Below are positions 42,766-52,499 of a DNA stretch of 64,000 bases, piece by piece (position 1 is the stretch's first letter; each line of letters opens with the position of its first letter). The stretch covers positions 124,001 to 188,000 of the forward strand of contig JNKJ01000014.1 of NCBI GenBank assembly GCA_000702025.1, given 5' to 3'. The position numbers were made by a program, and so were the translations under genes. This DNA comes from Blautia schinkii DSM 10518. GTDB lineage: Bacteria; Bacillota; Clostridia; Lachnospirales; Lachnospiraceae. Under the pieces are notes generated by a model. It did no database searches, had not been told where the DNA came from, and saw only the letters and a program-made list of their open reading frames with translations.

Positions 42766-43416
42766 TTAATTAGGCATTTCTCCGTATTTCTGGATTTCGT
42801 TATTAAGCTCTTGCATACGCTCATCTAAATCAGCTACATATTTGGCACATTCCCTTAATTCTTTCGTGATATAATCAGGTCCGTCCCCCTCAAATTTGTA
42901 ATGCATTTTATGCTCTAAGGTTGCCCAGAAATCCTGAGCTACAGTACGGATCTGGACCTCCACCTTAGTGTCGATGACACTGTCGGACAGAAAAACAGGA
43001 ACAGTGATAAGCATATGATAGCTGCGGTAACCGCTCTCCTTGGGATTTTTCATATAATCCTTAGTGGAGAGGATGGTAAGGTCGCTCTGTTTGGTAATCA
43101 TATCAGCAATCAGATAGATATCCGAAGTAAATGAGCATGTGATACGAATGCCTGCGATATCATTGACGTAGCGGACCATATTTTCAATATTAGATTCATA
43201 ACCGTGGCGTTTTAATTTTTTGACAATACTTTCCGGTGTTTTTATACGGGATTTTACGTGTTCAATAGGATTATATTTATGGCGGTTAAGGAATTCGTCA
43301 TTGAGAATGTCGATTTTTGTGTCCATCTGTTTAAGGGCTGATTTGTACAGAAATATTACGGTATCCCAATCATTGATTTCTTTAAAATCGCGTAATGGTA
43401 CTGATTCATGGTTCAT
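42766..43416 (-). CDS. relQ: Small alarmone synthetase (RelA/SpoT domain GTP pyrophosphokinase)
   Basis: About 216 residues, a single synthetase domain without hydrolase, TGS or ACT domains. RIKTPESIVKKLKRHGYE, NDIAGIRITCSF (substrate loop), ESGYRSYHMLITVPV and VEVQIRTVAQDFWATLEHKMHYK are the ppGpp synthetase motifs. It makes (p)ppGpp from ATP and GDP/GTP; RelQ enzymes are tetramers. I prefer the ATG at 43416 because the one at 43425 is too close to AAAGG. It faces away from the S1 gene. Confidence 0.93.
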   Translation of the reverse strand: MNHESVPLRDFKEINDWDTVIFLYKSALKQMDTKIDILNDEFLNRHKYNPIEHVKSRIKTPESIVKKLKRHGYESNIENMVRYVNDIAGIRITCSFTSDIYLIADMITKQSDLTILSTKDYMKNPKESGYRSYHMLITVPVFLSDSVIDTKVEVQIRTVAQDFWATLEHKMHYKFEGDGPDYITKELRECAKYVADLDERMQELNNEIQKYGEMPN

Positions 43417-43601
43417 ATGCTGCATCCTTTCTTAAAGCCTGATAAAACCTTCTCTTGATTATTATATCATATTAGTCGTCTATTGCTAGGGGTGAAAGAG
43501 TAAAAACCTGTTTCCATTATTGAAAACTCTATGATATAATGAGCACAAAGTGCCAATTATAATATTGAGCATAATATCGTGAATACAAAGGAGTGTATAA
43601 G

Positions 43602-44507
43602 ATGTCAGAGACAATGAAAGATTATGAAGTAGAGCTTGAGGCTTCTTTTAAGAAAATTGAAGAAGGTGACATTCTCACAGGTACTGTCATCAGTGTGGAT
43701 GAAAAAGAAGTAATTTTAGACTTAAAATACTATGCAGAGGGAATCATACCAGCAGAGGATTACAGCAGAGAGCCGGGCTTCCAGATTAAGGAAGAGGTGC
43801 ATGTAGGAGATGAGGTTTCCGCTACGGTTGTGAGAAGAGACGACGGCCACGGAAATATCCTTCTTTCCAGAGTGGAAGCAAATGATGTGCTGGCTTGGGA
43901 TAAGCTTAAGGAGTTAAGAGATTCCAAGGAAGTCATTGATGTGGTCGTAAAGGGAATCGTTAACGGCGGTGTCATTGCTTATGTGGAGGATGTGCGCGGA
44001 TTCATCCCGGCTTCCAAGCTGTCTCTCAACTATGTGGAGGATACAGAAGAATATTTAAATAAACCAATCCAGGTTCAAGTTCTGGATGTAGATAAAGAGA
44101 GCAATAAACTGATTCTTTCAGCAAGAGAAATCCTTAGGGAAAAAGCTGAGGAGGAGCGTAAGCAGAAGATTTCCAACGTAGAGGTCGGTCTTGTGACAGA
44201 GGGCGTGGTAGAGAGCCTTCAGCCTTATGGTGCATTTGTAAATCTGGGCGGCGGATTATCAGGTCTTGTCCATATTTCTCAGATTTGCGAGAAGAGGATT
44301 AAGAAGCCGTCTGAGGTTCTGGCAGTGGGTGATAAGGTGAAGGTTAAGATTACTGCAGTCAAGGACGGCAAGTTAAGCCTCAGCATCAAGGAAGCCTCTG
44401 ATATGATGGCTAAGGAAATAGAGGAAGAAGTCATCGAACTTCCAGGTTCCTCCGAGCAGGCTACGACTTCCTTAGGTTCCCTTTTTGCCAATATAAAACT
44501 TGATTAA
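43602..44507 (+). CDS. S1 RNA-binding repeat protein (RpsA-like)
   Basis: About 301 residues with three S1 domains: 20-90 (GDILTGTVISVDEKEVILDLKYYAEGIIP), 105-175 (VIDVVVKGIVNGGVIAYVEDVRGFIPASKLS) and 190-260 (GLVTEGVVESLQPYGAFVNLGGGLSGLVHISQI). This is the short clostridial form of ribosomal protein S1 or a general mRNA-binding factor. Start ATG at 43602 with AAAGGAG eight bases upstream. 15 bp separate it from the pyrophosphatase gene. Confidence 0.93.
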   Translation: MSETMKDYEVELEASFKKIEEGDILTGTVISVDEKEVILDLKYYAEGIIPAEDYSREPGFQIKEEVHVGDEVSATVVRRDDGHGNILLSRVEANDVLAWDKLKELRDSKEVIDVVVKGIVNGGVIAYVEDVRGFIPASKLSLNYVEDTEEYLNKPIQVQVLDVDKESNKLILSAREILREKAEEERKQKISNVEVGLVTEGVVESLQPYGAFVNLGGGLSGLVHISQICEKRIKKPSEVLAVGDKVKVKITAVKDGKLSLSIKEASDMMAKEIEEEVIELPGSSEQATTSLGSLFANIKLD

Positions 44508-44522
44508 AAAAGGACGGGTGCA

Positions 44523-46193
44523 ATGAAAAACCAGGAAAAGATATTTGTAATCGGCCACAAAAATCCGGATACGGATTCCATTTGTTCTGCCATCGCTTAT
44601 GCGGATATTAAGAACAGGTCCAGCCAGGACCGGAAATATATTGCCAAACGTGCAGGGCAGATCAATGAGGAGACACAGTATGTATTGAATCGTTTTGGCG
44701 TACAGCCGCCGGGGTATCTGGGAAATATCGGTACACAGGTAAAGGATATGGATATCCGTGTAAGCCCGGAAGCAGATAAGAGCATGTCCCTGAAAAATGC
44801 ATGGGATATGATGCAGGAGAACAGTATCGTGTCTCTGCCTATCAGGGACAACGACGGAAGGCTTGAAGGACTTATCACCATCGGTGACATTGCAAAAACC
44901 TATATGGATACGACAGACAGTTACCTTCTTTCCAATGCAAGAACACAATATAAGAGAATTGCCGAGACGATTGACGGTATTGTGATCGAAGGAAACGAAC
45001 ATGGATATTTTATCAAGGGTAAGGTTCTTGTGGGGACTGCGAATCCTGAGATGATGAAGTCTTACATTGAGGAAGATGATATGCTCATTATGGGGGACCG
45101 TGAGGAGGACCATCTCCAGGCCATTGAGCAGAATGTGAGCTGTATTATTGTTGGAATGGGCATTGAGGTTTCCGAAAAGGTCATTAAGCTGGCACATCAG
45201 AAGAATATCATTATCATTATGTCGCCTTATGATACCTTTACCATTGCGAGACTGATCAACCAGAGTATTCCTGTGCGTTACATCATGAAAACGGATAATC
45301 TTGTAACCTTTAACACAGAGGATTTTACAGATGATATCCAGGATGTGATGATCAAGCACCGCCACCGTGCTTTCCCTGTAATTAATAAACGTGGGAAATG
45401 TGTGGGTACGATTTCACGCCGTAATTTCCTGGATATGCACAAAAAGCAGGTGATTCTTGTTGACCACAATGAGAAGGACCAGGCTGTTGATAATATTGAG
45501 AAGGCGGATATTCTGGAAATTATTGATCACCATAAATTAGGCTCTCTGGAAACTATGAAACCCATATCTTTCCGCAACCAGCCGGTGGGATGTACAGCAA
45601 CTATCATGTATCAGATTTATGGTGAGCAAAGATTAGAAATTTCTCCGAAGATTGCAGGACTGCTGTGTGCAGCAATCATCTCAGATACGCTTATGTTCCG
45701 GTCGCCTACCTGTACGCTCCATGATAAGATGGCAGCGGGGGCGCTTGCGCTGATTGCAGATATTGATATTGAAGATTTTGCTAAGGATATGTTTAAGGCC
45801 GGAAGCAATCTTAAGGATAAATCTCCGGAAGAGATTTTCTACCAGGATTATAAGAAATTTATCGCAGAAGGTGAAATCACTTTCGGAGTAGGACAGATAA
45901 GTTCTATGGACAGCGAGGAATTAAAAGAAATAAAGGAACGTCTTGTTCCGTTTATGATCAGTGAGTATGGACGCCATGGTGTGTCCAGGGTTTACTTTAT
46001 GCTCACGAACATTATGGAGGAGTCTACGGAGCTGCTGTTTTATGGAGACGGCAGTGAGGAGATGGCCAAGATTGCGTTCCAGATGGACCCGGTGAACGGG
46101 ACGTTCCATCTGAAGGGTGTGGTTTCCCGTAAGAAGCAGTTGATTCCTGCTCTTATGGAGGCTGCTCAGATTATTCAGAGTGATTATAATTAA
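44523..46193 (+). CDS. ppaC: Manganese-dependent inorganic pyrophosphatase with CBS and DRTGG regulatory domains
   Basis: 556 residues, versus about 310 for the plain enzyme. The N-terminal DHH part has FVIGHKNPDTDSICSAIAYA (metal ligands His and Asp). A CBS-DRTGG-CBS insert occupies about 70-300 (SLPIRDNDGRLEGLITIGDIAK; RAFPVINKRGKCVGTISRRNFLD). The DHH domain resumes with VDHNEKDQAV, EIIDHHKLG and ends in the DHHA2 domain with SRKKQLIPAL. CBS family II PPases hydrolyse PPi and are inhibited by AMP/ADP and activated by ATP or diadenosine polyphosphates. Confidence 0.95.
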   Translation: MKNQEKIFVIGHKNPDTDSICSAIAYADIKNRSSQDRKYIAKRAGQINEETQYVLNRFGVQPPGYLGNIGTQVKDMDIRVSPEADKSMSLKNAWDMMQENSIVSLPIRDNDGRLEGLITIGDIAKTYMDTTDSYLLSNARTQYKRIAETIDGIVIEGNEHGYFIKGKVLVGTANPEMMKSYIEEDDMLIMGDREEDHLQAIEQNVSCIIVGMGIEVSEKVIKLAHQKNIIIIMSPYDTFTIARLINQSIPVRYIMKTDNLVTFNTEDFTDDIQDVMIKHRHRAFPVINKRGKCVGTISRRNFLDMHKKQVILVDHNEKDQAVDNIEKADILEIIDHHKLGSLETMKPISFRNQPVGCTATIMYQIYGEQRLEISPKIAGLLCAAIISDTLMFRSPTCTLHDKMAAGALALIADIDIEDFAKDMFKAGSNLKDKSPEEIFYQDYKKFIAEGEITFGVGQISSMDSEELKEIKERLVPFMISEYGRHGVSRVYFMLTNIMEESTELLFYGDGSEEMAKIAFQMDPVNGTFHLKGVVSRKKQLIPALMEAAQIIQSDYN

Positions 46194-46285
46194 AGCTTTG
46201 GTAATTATGAGTCAGGTAATATTCAGTAAAATTTTAGAGTGAATATAATTTTTCCAAAGATTAAGGTTAAAAGGAGGAGGAAGAA

Positions 46286-46879
46286 ATGGCGAAGCAGACT
46301 TGGAAACCGGGAAATATGCTTTATCCTCTTCCTGCAGTGATGGTCAGTGTCACGGATGGGATGGGCAATGACAATATCATAACAGTAGCCTGGGCGGGGA
46401 CGGTATGTACCAACCCGCCCATGGTTTCAATATCTGTACGGCCGTCGCGTTATTCTTACGAAATGCTGCGGCGGACAGGAGAATTTGTAATCAACCTCAC
46501 TACCGAGAAGCTTGCCTTTGCCACAGATTACTGCGGTGTGCGCTCGGGCAGGGATGTTGATAAATTTGCGGAAATGAAGCTTACCAAGGAGAAAGCGCAG
46601 TTTGTAGGTGCGCCGATGATAGGGGAATCACCGGTGTCCATAGAATGCAGGGTTAAAGAGGTGTTTGAGCTGGGCTCACACCACATGTTTCTGGCCGATG
46701 TGCTGGCTGTACATGCGGACGAAGCTTACATGGACAAGGACAATAAGTTTCAGCTTAACAATGCCAGACCTCTTGTGTACTCCCACGGGGAATATCTCTC
46801 CATAGGAAAGTCCTTGGGAACCTTTGGTTACAGTGTGAAAAAGAAGAATAGGAAACCGCGGAAACCGGCCAAAAAGTAG
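46286..46879 (+). CDS. Flavin reductase family protein
   Basis: 197 residues. PAVMVSVTDGMGNDNIITVAWAGTVCTNPPMVSISVRPSRYSYEMLRRTGEFVINL is the FMN-binding split-barrel core, ending with a basic C-terminal tail (KKKNRKPRKPAKK). Probably reduces or carries FMN in an NAD(P)H-dependent reaction; the physiological partner is unknown. AGGAGGAGG ribosome site. Confidence 0.92.
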   Translation: MAKQTWKPGNMLYPLPAVMVSVTDGMGNDNIITVAWAGTVCTNPPMVSISVRPSRYSYEMLRRTGEFVINLTTEKLAFATDYCGVRSGRDVDKFAEMKLTKEKAQFVGAPMIGESPVSIECRVKEVFELGSHHMFLADVLAVHADEAYMDKDNKFQLNNARPLVYSHGEYLSIGKSLGTFGYSVKKKNRKPRKPAKK

Positions 46880-46938
46880 GCGTTTTTGGCAGGGATTGCG
46901 GTTTTTGACAATATATGTTAGAATAAGAGGACGTTGAC

Positions 46939-47436
46939 ATGAATAATGTGACTTTGATAGGTATGCCCGGTGTGGGAAAAAGCACTCTGGGCGTTGTTCT
47001 TGCCAAGGTTTTAGGATACCAGTTTCTCGATGCGGACCTGCTCATCCAGAAGCAGGAGAAGCGCAGATTGTACGAGATCATTGATGAGGAAGGCACGGAT
47101 GGATTTATGGAAATAGAGAACCGTGTGAATGCTTCTATTGACGTTGACAGTACAGTCATTGCCACCGGCGGGAGCGTGGTATATTGTGAAGAGGCAATGA
47201 ATCATTTGAAATCAATTGGGAAGGTAGTTTATCTCAGATTATCCCTTAAGGAATTGTCTAAGAGGCTCGGTAATTTGAAGGGACGGGGCGTCTTATTGAA
47301 AGAAGGGCAGACCTTGAAGGATTTATATGAAGAGAGAGTTCCATTATATGAGAAATATGCAGACCTTGTGGTAGATGAAGAAGGGAAGGATTTGGAAGCA
47401 AGTCTGCAGGCAGTTTTGGAGATACTAAAGGGGTAA
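46939..47436 (+). CDS. aroK: Shikimate kinase
   Basis: 165 residues. P-loop GMPGVGKS near residues 8-15, DADLLIQ (Mg and shikimate site), RVNASIDVDSTVIATGGSVVY, LID region RLGNLKGRGVLL. It phosphorylates shikimate at the 3-OH in chorismate synthesis. The shikimate-binding FRxxE motif appears as FMEIENR, a deviation that makes activity on another small substrate conceivable. It is isolated from other aro genes. Confidence 0.82.
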   Translation: MNNVTLIGMPGVGKSTLGVVLAKVLGYQFLDADLLIQKQEKRRLYEIIDEEGTDGFMEIENRVNASIDVDSTVIATGGSVVYCEEAMNHLKSIGKVVYLRLSLKELSKRLGNLKGRGVLLKEGQTLKDLYEERVPLYEKYADLVVDEEGKDLEASLQAVLEILKG

Positions 47437-47494
47437 AAAGACAGTAACTGTTGACATGAGGAGAGCGAGACGGCAAAGGGGAAAATAATTATTA

Positions 47495-47523
47495 TTTACA
47501 AATGGTAAAACTGTTGTTATAAT
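47495..47523 (+). promoter_or_regulatory. Promoter of murA
   Basis: TTTACA, 17-bp spacer, perfect TATAAT, 148 bp before the murA ATG, implying a long leader without an obvious known riboswitch. Confidence 0.75.
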
Positions 47524-47671
47524 ATAAAATTGTATTTTTACAAAGTTAGGCCGTTGCGATGATAATTAGAAATTTTACGTGTCATTTTGATCAATATATG
47601 AGCTAAGATATGAATTGAAGCAAGATGTAGATCAAACCGCTCATGGAGTAAAATAATCATAGAGGTGTGTT

Positions 47672-48964
47672 ATGGAACAGTATGTTATTAAAGGTGGTAA
47701 TCCGCTTGTTGGCGAAGTTGACATAGCCGGTGCGAAGAATGCAGCGCTTGCGATTTTGGCCGCAGCCATTATGACGGATGAGACCATCCTGATTGAAAAC
47801 CTGCCTGATGTAAGAGACATCAATGTCTTGCTGGAAGCGATTGCCGGTATCGGAGCCCAGGTGGAGCGTGTAAATAAATCTACTGTTAAAATCAATGGTT
47901 CTACGATTGGCGATGTTAGTGTAGATTATGAGTATATTAAGAAAATCCGTGCATCTTATTATCTGCTGGGCGCTCTGCTTGGCAAATATAAACATGCAGA
48001 GGTGCCTCTTCCGGGAGGCTGCAATATCGGAAGCAGACCGATCGACCAGCATTTGAAAGGTTTTCGTGCATTAGGTGCGCAGGTGGATATTCTTCACGGC
48101 GCTATTGTAGCGAAGGCTGAGAATCTGAGGGGCAGTCATATTTTCCTTGACGTGGTATCTGTGGGAGCGACCATCAATATTATGATGGCGGCATCCTTAG
48201 CACCGGGACGTACCACGATTGAGAATGCGGCAAGAGAGCCTCATGTGGTTGACGTGGCGAACTTCCTGAACAGTATGGGTGCCAACATTAAGGGCGCAGG
48301 TACGGATGTCATCCGTATCAAGGGTGTGGATAAGCTTCACCGTACCGAATATTCCATCATTCCGGATCAGATTGAGGCAGGCACCTTTATGTTTGCCGCA
48401 GCAGCAACCGGCGGTGATGTATTGGTTAAAAATGTCATTCCCAAGCACCTTGAAGCTACCACAGCGAAGCTGGAGGAGATTGGCTGTGAGGTGGAGGAAT
48501 ATGATGATTCTGTACGTGTGAGGGCTACAAGTAAGCTTCATCGTACACATGTGAAGACACTTCCTTATCCGGGATATCCTACAGATATGCAGCCCCAGAT
48601 TGCTGTAACCCTTGCCATTGCTGAGGGGACGAGCATTGTGACGGAGAGTATTTTTGAGAACCGTTTTAAATATGCGGACGAGCTTTCCAGAATGGGAGCG
48701 AATATTAAGGTTGAGGGAAATTCTGCGATCATCGACGGTGTGAAGAAGCTCACGGGAGCCAGGGTAAGTGCACCGGATCTTCGTGCGGGAGCAGCCCTTG
48801 TGATTGCCGGACTGGCAGCGGAAGGTGTGACTGTCGTGGATGATATTGTTTATATCCAGAGAGGGTATGAGAATTTCGAGAACAAGCTCAGAAGCCTTGG
48901 CGCAGAGATTGAGAAGGTATCCAGCGAGAAGGATATCCAGAAATTCCGTCTTCGTGTAAGCTGA
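47672..48964 (+). CDS. murA: UDP-N-acetylglucosamine 1-carboxyvinyltransferase MurA
   Basis: 430 residues. AGAKNAALAILAAAIM carries the catalytic Lys-Asn region, LPGGCNIGSRPIDQHLKGF carries the active-site Cys (fosfomycin target), and DLRAGAALVIAGLAAEG is the C-terminal family motif. It transfers enolpyruvate from PEP to UDP-GlcNAc, the first committed step of peptidoglycan synthesis. AGAGGTGTGTT precedes the ATG. Confidence 0.97.
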   Translation: MEQYVIKGGNPLVGEVDIAGAKNAALAILAAAIMTDETILIENLPDVRDINVLLEAIAGIGAQVERVNKSTVKINGSTIGDVSVDYEYIKKIRASYYLLGALLGKYKHAEVPLPGGCNIGSRPIDQHLKGFRALGAQVDILHGAIVAKAENLRGSHIFLDVVSVGATINIMMAASLAPGRTTIENAAREPHVVDVANFLNSMGANIKGAGTDVIRIKGVDKLHRTEYSIIPDQIEAGTFMFAAAATGGDVLVKNVIPKHLEATTAKLEEIGCEVEEYDDSVRVRATSKLHRTHVKTLPYPGYPTDMQPQIAVTLAIAEGTSIVTESIFENRFKYADELSRMGANIKVEGNSAIIDGVKKLTGARVSAPDLRAGAALVIAGLAAEGVTVVDDIVYIQRGYENFENKLRSLGAEIEKVSSEKDIQKFRLRVS

Positions 48965-48997
48965 AAAGGACATCTTCGTATGGTATAAAAAAACAGC

Positions 48998-49026
48998 TTG
49001 ACATTTGGCATAGTTAAGTATATTGT
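48998..49026 (+). promoter_or_regulatory. Promoter of the SAM-riboswitch-metK transcript
   Basis: TTGACA, 17-bp spacer, TATTGT; transcription would start about 25 bp before the riboswitch P1 stem. Confidence 0.75.
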
Positions 49027-49058
49027 ATACCTTGCAAACAACTAAATAGAAAAATAGC

Positions 49059-49160
49059 CTTTTATTCAGAGTGGTGGAGATACAAAGGATCTGTGAAGCC
49101 ACGGCAACCCCTGAGAAATCAAGGAAGGTGCCAGCCTGAGCGAGAAATCGAACAATAAGA
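49059..49160 (+). ncRNA. SAM-I (S-box) riboswitch
   Basis: P1 arms CTTTTATT/AATAAGAG enclose CAGAG-GTGGAG, GAAGCCACGGCAACC, the GGAAGGTGCCAGCC segment and GAGAAATCG, i.e. all S-box conserved blocks in order including the kink-turn and pseudoknot elements. High SAM stabilises the aptamer and favours the terminator at 49181; low SAM lets metK be transcribed. Confidence 0.95.
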
Positions 49161-49180
49161 GGATTGTTTATATATATTGA

Positions 49181-49207
49181 ACAGTCCGATTGTTTCGGGC
49201 TGTTTTT
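49181..49207 (+). terminator. Riboswitch-controlled intrinsic terminator
   Basis: ACAGTCCGA..TCGGGCTGT followed by TTTTT, between the S-box aptamer and metK. Confidence 0.88.
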
Positions 49208-49233
49208 CGTACTCTAAGAAAAAGGAGAAAAAA

Positions 49234-50424
49234 ATGGAAAAAATTTTATTTACCTCAGAATCTGTTACAGAAGGACATCCGGATAAAATGTGTGACGCCA
49301 TTTCAGACGCCATCCTTGACGCATTGATGGAGCAGGACCCCATGAGCCGTGTGGCTTGTGAGACAGCTACTACCACTGGTCTTGTGATGGTGATGGGAGA
49401 GATCACCACCAAAGCATATGTGGATATTCAGAAAATCGTGAGGGACACTGTTCGTGAAATTGGGTACACTCGTGGTAAATATGGTTTTGACGCGGACACC
49501 TGCGGCGTGATCACTGCCATCGACGAGCAGTCCCCGGATATTGCCTTGGGCGTGGATAAAGCTCTGGAATTAAAGGAAAACGATATGAATGAGGATGAGC
49601 TGGACGCAATCGGAGCAGGCGACCAGGGTATCCAGTTCGGTTATGCCTCTAACGAGACAGAGGAATACATGCCTTATGCCATTAATATGGCACATAAGCT
49701 GGCACAGCAGCTTACCAAGGTGCGCAAGGACGGAACCTTAACATATTTAAGACCGGACGGAAAAACCCAGGTTACCGTAGAATATGATGAGCAGGGCAAG
49801 CCTGTGAGGATTGATGCGGTTGTGTGCTCGACCCAGCATGACCCGGATGTGACCCAGGAGCAGATCCATAAGGATATTAAGAAATTTGTTCTGGATGCTA
49901 TCATCCCGGCAGAGATGGTGGATGAAAATACGAAATATTTTATCAATCCCACCGGACGTTTTGTCATCGGCGGACCACACGGAGACAGCGGACTTACAGG
50001 ACGTAAGATTATTGTAGACAGCTACGGCGGTTACGGCCGTCACGGCGGCGGAGCTTTCTCTGGAAAGGACTGCACTAAGGTAGACCGTTCTGCAGCTTAC
50101 GCAGCGCGCTATGTGGCAAAGAATATTGTGGCGGCAGGACTTGCGGATAAATGTGAGATTCAGTTGTCCTATGCCATCGGTGTGGCAAGACCGACCTCCA
50201 TCAATGTAGAGACATTTGGAACCGGCCGTCTCTCTGATAGTAAGCTCGTGGAGATCATCCGTGAGAATTTCGATCTTCGTCCCGCTGGTATTATCAAGAT
50301 GCTGGATCTGCGCCGCCCGATTTACAAGCAGACTGCTGCTTACGGACATTTCGGACGTACGGATGTGGAGCTTCCGTGGGAAAAGCTTGATAAGGCAGAG
50401 GAATTAAAGAAATATCTGGCATAA
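49234..50424 (+). CDS. metK: S-adenosylmethionine synthetase
   Basis: 396 residues from [19 protein letters not shown]. Conserved GAGDQG (hexapeptide), PLP-independent nonapeptide GGGAFSGKD, and [18 protein letters not shown]. It makes SAM from methionine and ATP. The start at 49234 has AAAGGAG; the longer open frame only covers the riboswitch terminator. Confidence 0.98.
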   Translation: MEKILFTSESVTEGHPDKMCDAISDAILDALMEQDPMSRVACETATTTGLVMVMGEITTKAYVDIQKIVRDTVREIGYTRGKYGFDADTCGVITAIDEQSPDIALGVDKALELKENDMNEDELDAIGAGDQGIQFGYASNETEEYMPYAINMAHKLAQQLTKVRKDGTLTYLRPDGKTQVTVEYDEQGKPVRIDAVVCSTQHDPDVTQEQIHKDIKKFVLDAIIPAEMVDENTKYFINPTGRFVIGGPHGDSGLTGRKIIVDSYGGYGRHGGGAFSGKDCTKVDRSAAYAARYVAKNIVAAGLADKCEIQLSYAIGVARPTSINVETFGTGRLSDSKLVEIIRENFDLRPAGIIKMLDLRRPIYKQTAAYGHFGRTDVELPWEKLDKAEELKKYLA

Positions 50425-50444
50425 TAGATAGAAATGATGAGGAA

Positions 50445-50496
50445 AGGGCTGTCGCATCAGTGATAAAAAATCATTGGTGCGGCGGCCCTCTTTTTT
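50445..50496 (+). terminator. Terminator after metK
   Basis: GGGCTGTCGCATCAGTGAT pairs imperfectly with ATCATTGGTGCGGCGGCCC across an A-rich loop, followed by TCTTTTTT. Confidence 0.9.
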
Positions 50497-50605
50497 AGCT
50501 CTTATTTTATAGAAAATTAAGAGATGAGATTTTTAGTTTATGCTATAATTAGCTCATAAGATTTATTTGTAGAGATTTATAGATTATAGAAGGACGGAGA
50601 TACCT

Positions 50606-51754
50606 ATGAAACTTAAAACTCGGATTGTAGTTGGGTTTGTCATGATCATCTTAGTACCGCTGCTTTTATTTGCGGCTACGCTTTATGGATTCAGCCAGTC
50701 GCAGGCCCGTCATCTGCAGCAGCAGAGTGAATCCGGGGATACGGTTTATGATATTGCCATCACGGAATCAGCCAACAGTCAGGCACGGATTCAGCTCATG
50801 ACAAAGGATTTGTTTTTTTCAGCCTTTATCATTCTTATTTTCACAGCGCTGGCTGTAGGCCTGTGGATTTACCGAAGCATTGCCACCCCTCTGGTTAAAT
50901 TAAAGAAAGCGACGCAGAATATCAAAGAGGGAAATCTTGATTTTGTCCTTGAGGTGGAGGGGAATGACGAATTCTCTGAGCTTTGTCAGGATTTCGAGGA
51001 GATGCGCCGCAGGCTGAAGGAATCCACAGAAGAGAAGATTCTCATGGACAAGGAGAATAAGGAGCTCATCAGCAATATTTCCCATGATCTGAAAACTCCT
51101 ATCACTGCGGTGAAGGGGTATGTGGAAGGAATTATGGATGGAGTTGCGGATACGCCGGAGAAGATGGACCGATATGTACGTACGATTTATAATAAGACAA
51201 ATGAGATGGACCATCTGATCAATGAGCTGACCTTTTATTCAAAGATTGATACGAACCGCATCCCATATACCTTCAGTAAGCTGAATGTGGAGGATTATTT
51301 CAGCGATTGTGCGGAGGAAGTGAGCCTGGAGCTGGAGACAAGAGGGATAGAGCTTGTCTATGCGAATTATGTACAGGATAATGTGCAGGTTATTGCGGAC
51401 GGAGAGCAGATTCGGCGTGTAATCCACAATATAATCGGCAATGCTATCAAATATATGGATAAGGCAAGGGGAATTATCCAGATCCGTATTAAGGATGTGG
51501 GAGATTTTATACAGGTGGAGATCGAGGACAACGGCAAGGGGATTGCGTCCAAGGATCTTACATATATTTTCGACCGTTTTTACCGCACGGATGTATCCAG
51601 GAATTCTTCGAAAGGAGGCAGCGGCATTGGCCTGTCCATTGTGAAGAAGATTCTGGAGGACCACGGAGGTAAGGTGTGGGCCACAAGCCGTGAGGGAATC
51701 GGCACGATTATGTACTTTGTACTAAGAAAATACCAGGAGGTACCAATGCAATGA
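50606..51754 (+). CDS. Sensor histidine kinase
   Basis: 382 residues. Membrane helix 1 about 7-28, a short outside loop of about 40 residues, helix 2 about 69-90, HAMP about 91-145. HisKA phosphoacceptor His160 in ISNISHDLKTPITAVKG. HATPase motifs NIIGNAIKYM, EIEDNGKGI, GGSGIGLSIVKKI. The small extracytoplasmic loop suggests sensing within or near the membrane. Its stop overlaps the regulator start (ATGA). The kinase-before-regulator order is unusual but coupled. Confidence 0.95.
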   Translation: MKLKTRIVVGFVMIILVPLLLFAATLYGFSQSQARHLQQQSESGDTVYDIAITESANSQARIQLMTKDLFFSAFIILIFTALAVGLWIYRSIATPLVKLKKATQNIKEGNLDFVLEVEGNDEFSELCQDFEEMRRRLKESTEEKILMDKENKELISNISHDLKTPITAVKGYVEGIMDGVADTPEKMDRYVRTIYNKTNEMDHLINELTFYSKIDTNRIPYTFSKLNVEDYFSDCAEEVSLELETRGIELVYANYVQDNVQVIADGEQIRRVIHNIIGNAIKYMDKARGIIQIRIKDVGDFIQVEIEDNGKGIASKDLTYIFDRFYRTDVSRNSSKGGSGIGLSIVKKILEDHGGKVWATSREGIGTIMYFVLRKYQEVPMQ

Positions 51755-52440
51755 GTAGAATACTGATTATAGAAGATGAGGAAGCCATCGCTGATTTAGA
51801 GAAGGATTATCTGGAGCTGTCCGGTTTCGAGGTGGAGATTGCCAACCGCGGGGATATTGGACTTGAAAAGGCACTGAATGATGAGTTTGATCTGATCATC
51901 CTTGACCTGATGCTGCCGGAGGTGGATGGTTTTGATATCTGCCGTCAGGTGCGTCAGGAGAAAAACACACCCATCATCATGGTTTCCGCGAAAAAGGACG
52001 ACATTGATAAAATCCGGGGTCTTGGTCTTGGAGCAGACGACTATATGACCAAGCCTTTCAGTCCCAGTGAGCTGGTTGCCCGTGTTAAAGCCCACATGGA
52101 GCGTTATAACAGACTGATTGGTTCTAATGTCCAGAAAAATGATATCATTGAGATACGGGGTATCAAAATTGATAAGACTGCCCGCAGAGTTTGGGTGAAC
52201 GGGGAGGAAACTACTTTTACCACCAAGGAATATGACTTGCTCACGTTCCTGGCGGAGAATCCGAACAGGGTGTTCACGAAGGAGGAGCTTTTCCGCGAGA
52301 TTTGGGATATGGAATCCGTGGGAGATATCGCTACTGTCACTGTGCATATCAAGAAAATCCGGGAGAAGATTGAGTTTAACACAGCCAAGCCTCAATATAT
52401 TGAGACGATTTGGGGTGTGGGGTATAGATTTAAGGTCTGA
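51751..52440 (+). CDS. OmpR/PhoB-family response regulator
   Basis: 229 residues. Receiver 1-118 with EDE at 8-10, phosphoacceptor Asp52 in LIILDLMLPEVDG and KPFSPSEL; winged HTH 130-229 with TFTTKEYDLLTFLAENPNRVF, TVTVHIKKIREKI and TIWGVGYRFKV. It is the partner of the preceding kinase. Targets are not visible in the window. Confidence 0.95.
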   Translation: MSRILIIEDEEAIADLEKDYLELSGFEVEIANRGDIGLEKALNDEFDLIILDLMLPEVDGFDICRQVRQEKNTPIIMVSAKKDDIDKIRGLGLGADDYMTKPFSPSELVARVKAHMERYNRLIGSNVQKNDIIEIRGIKIDKTARRVWVNGEETTFTTKEYDLLTFLAENPNRVFTKEELFREIWDMESVGDIATVTVHIKKIREKIEFNTAKPQYIETIWGVGYRFKV

Positions 52441-52499
52441 CCTGTTAAATGTTTTGTCCGGATTGAATTGAGGAAGAAATAAGAAATGTAAGGGAAAGA

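Noticed and set aside
47524..47671. Riboswitch in the 148-bp murA leader
   Set aside because: No conserved aptamer blocks or terminator could be recognised.
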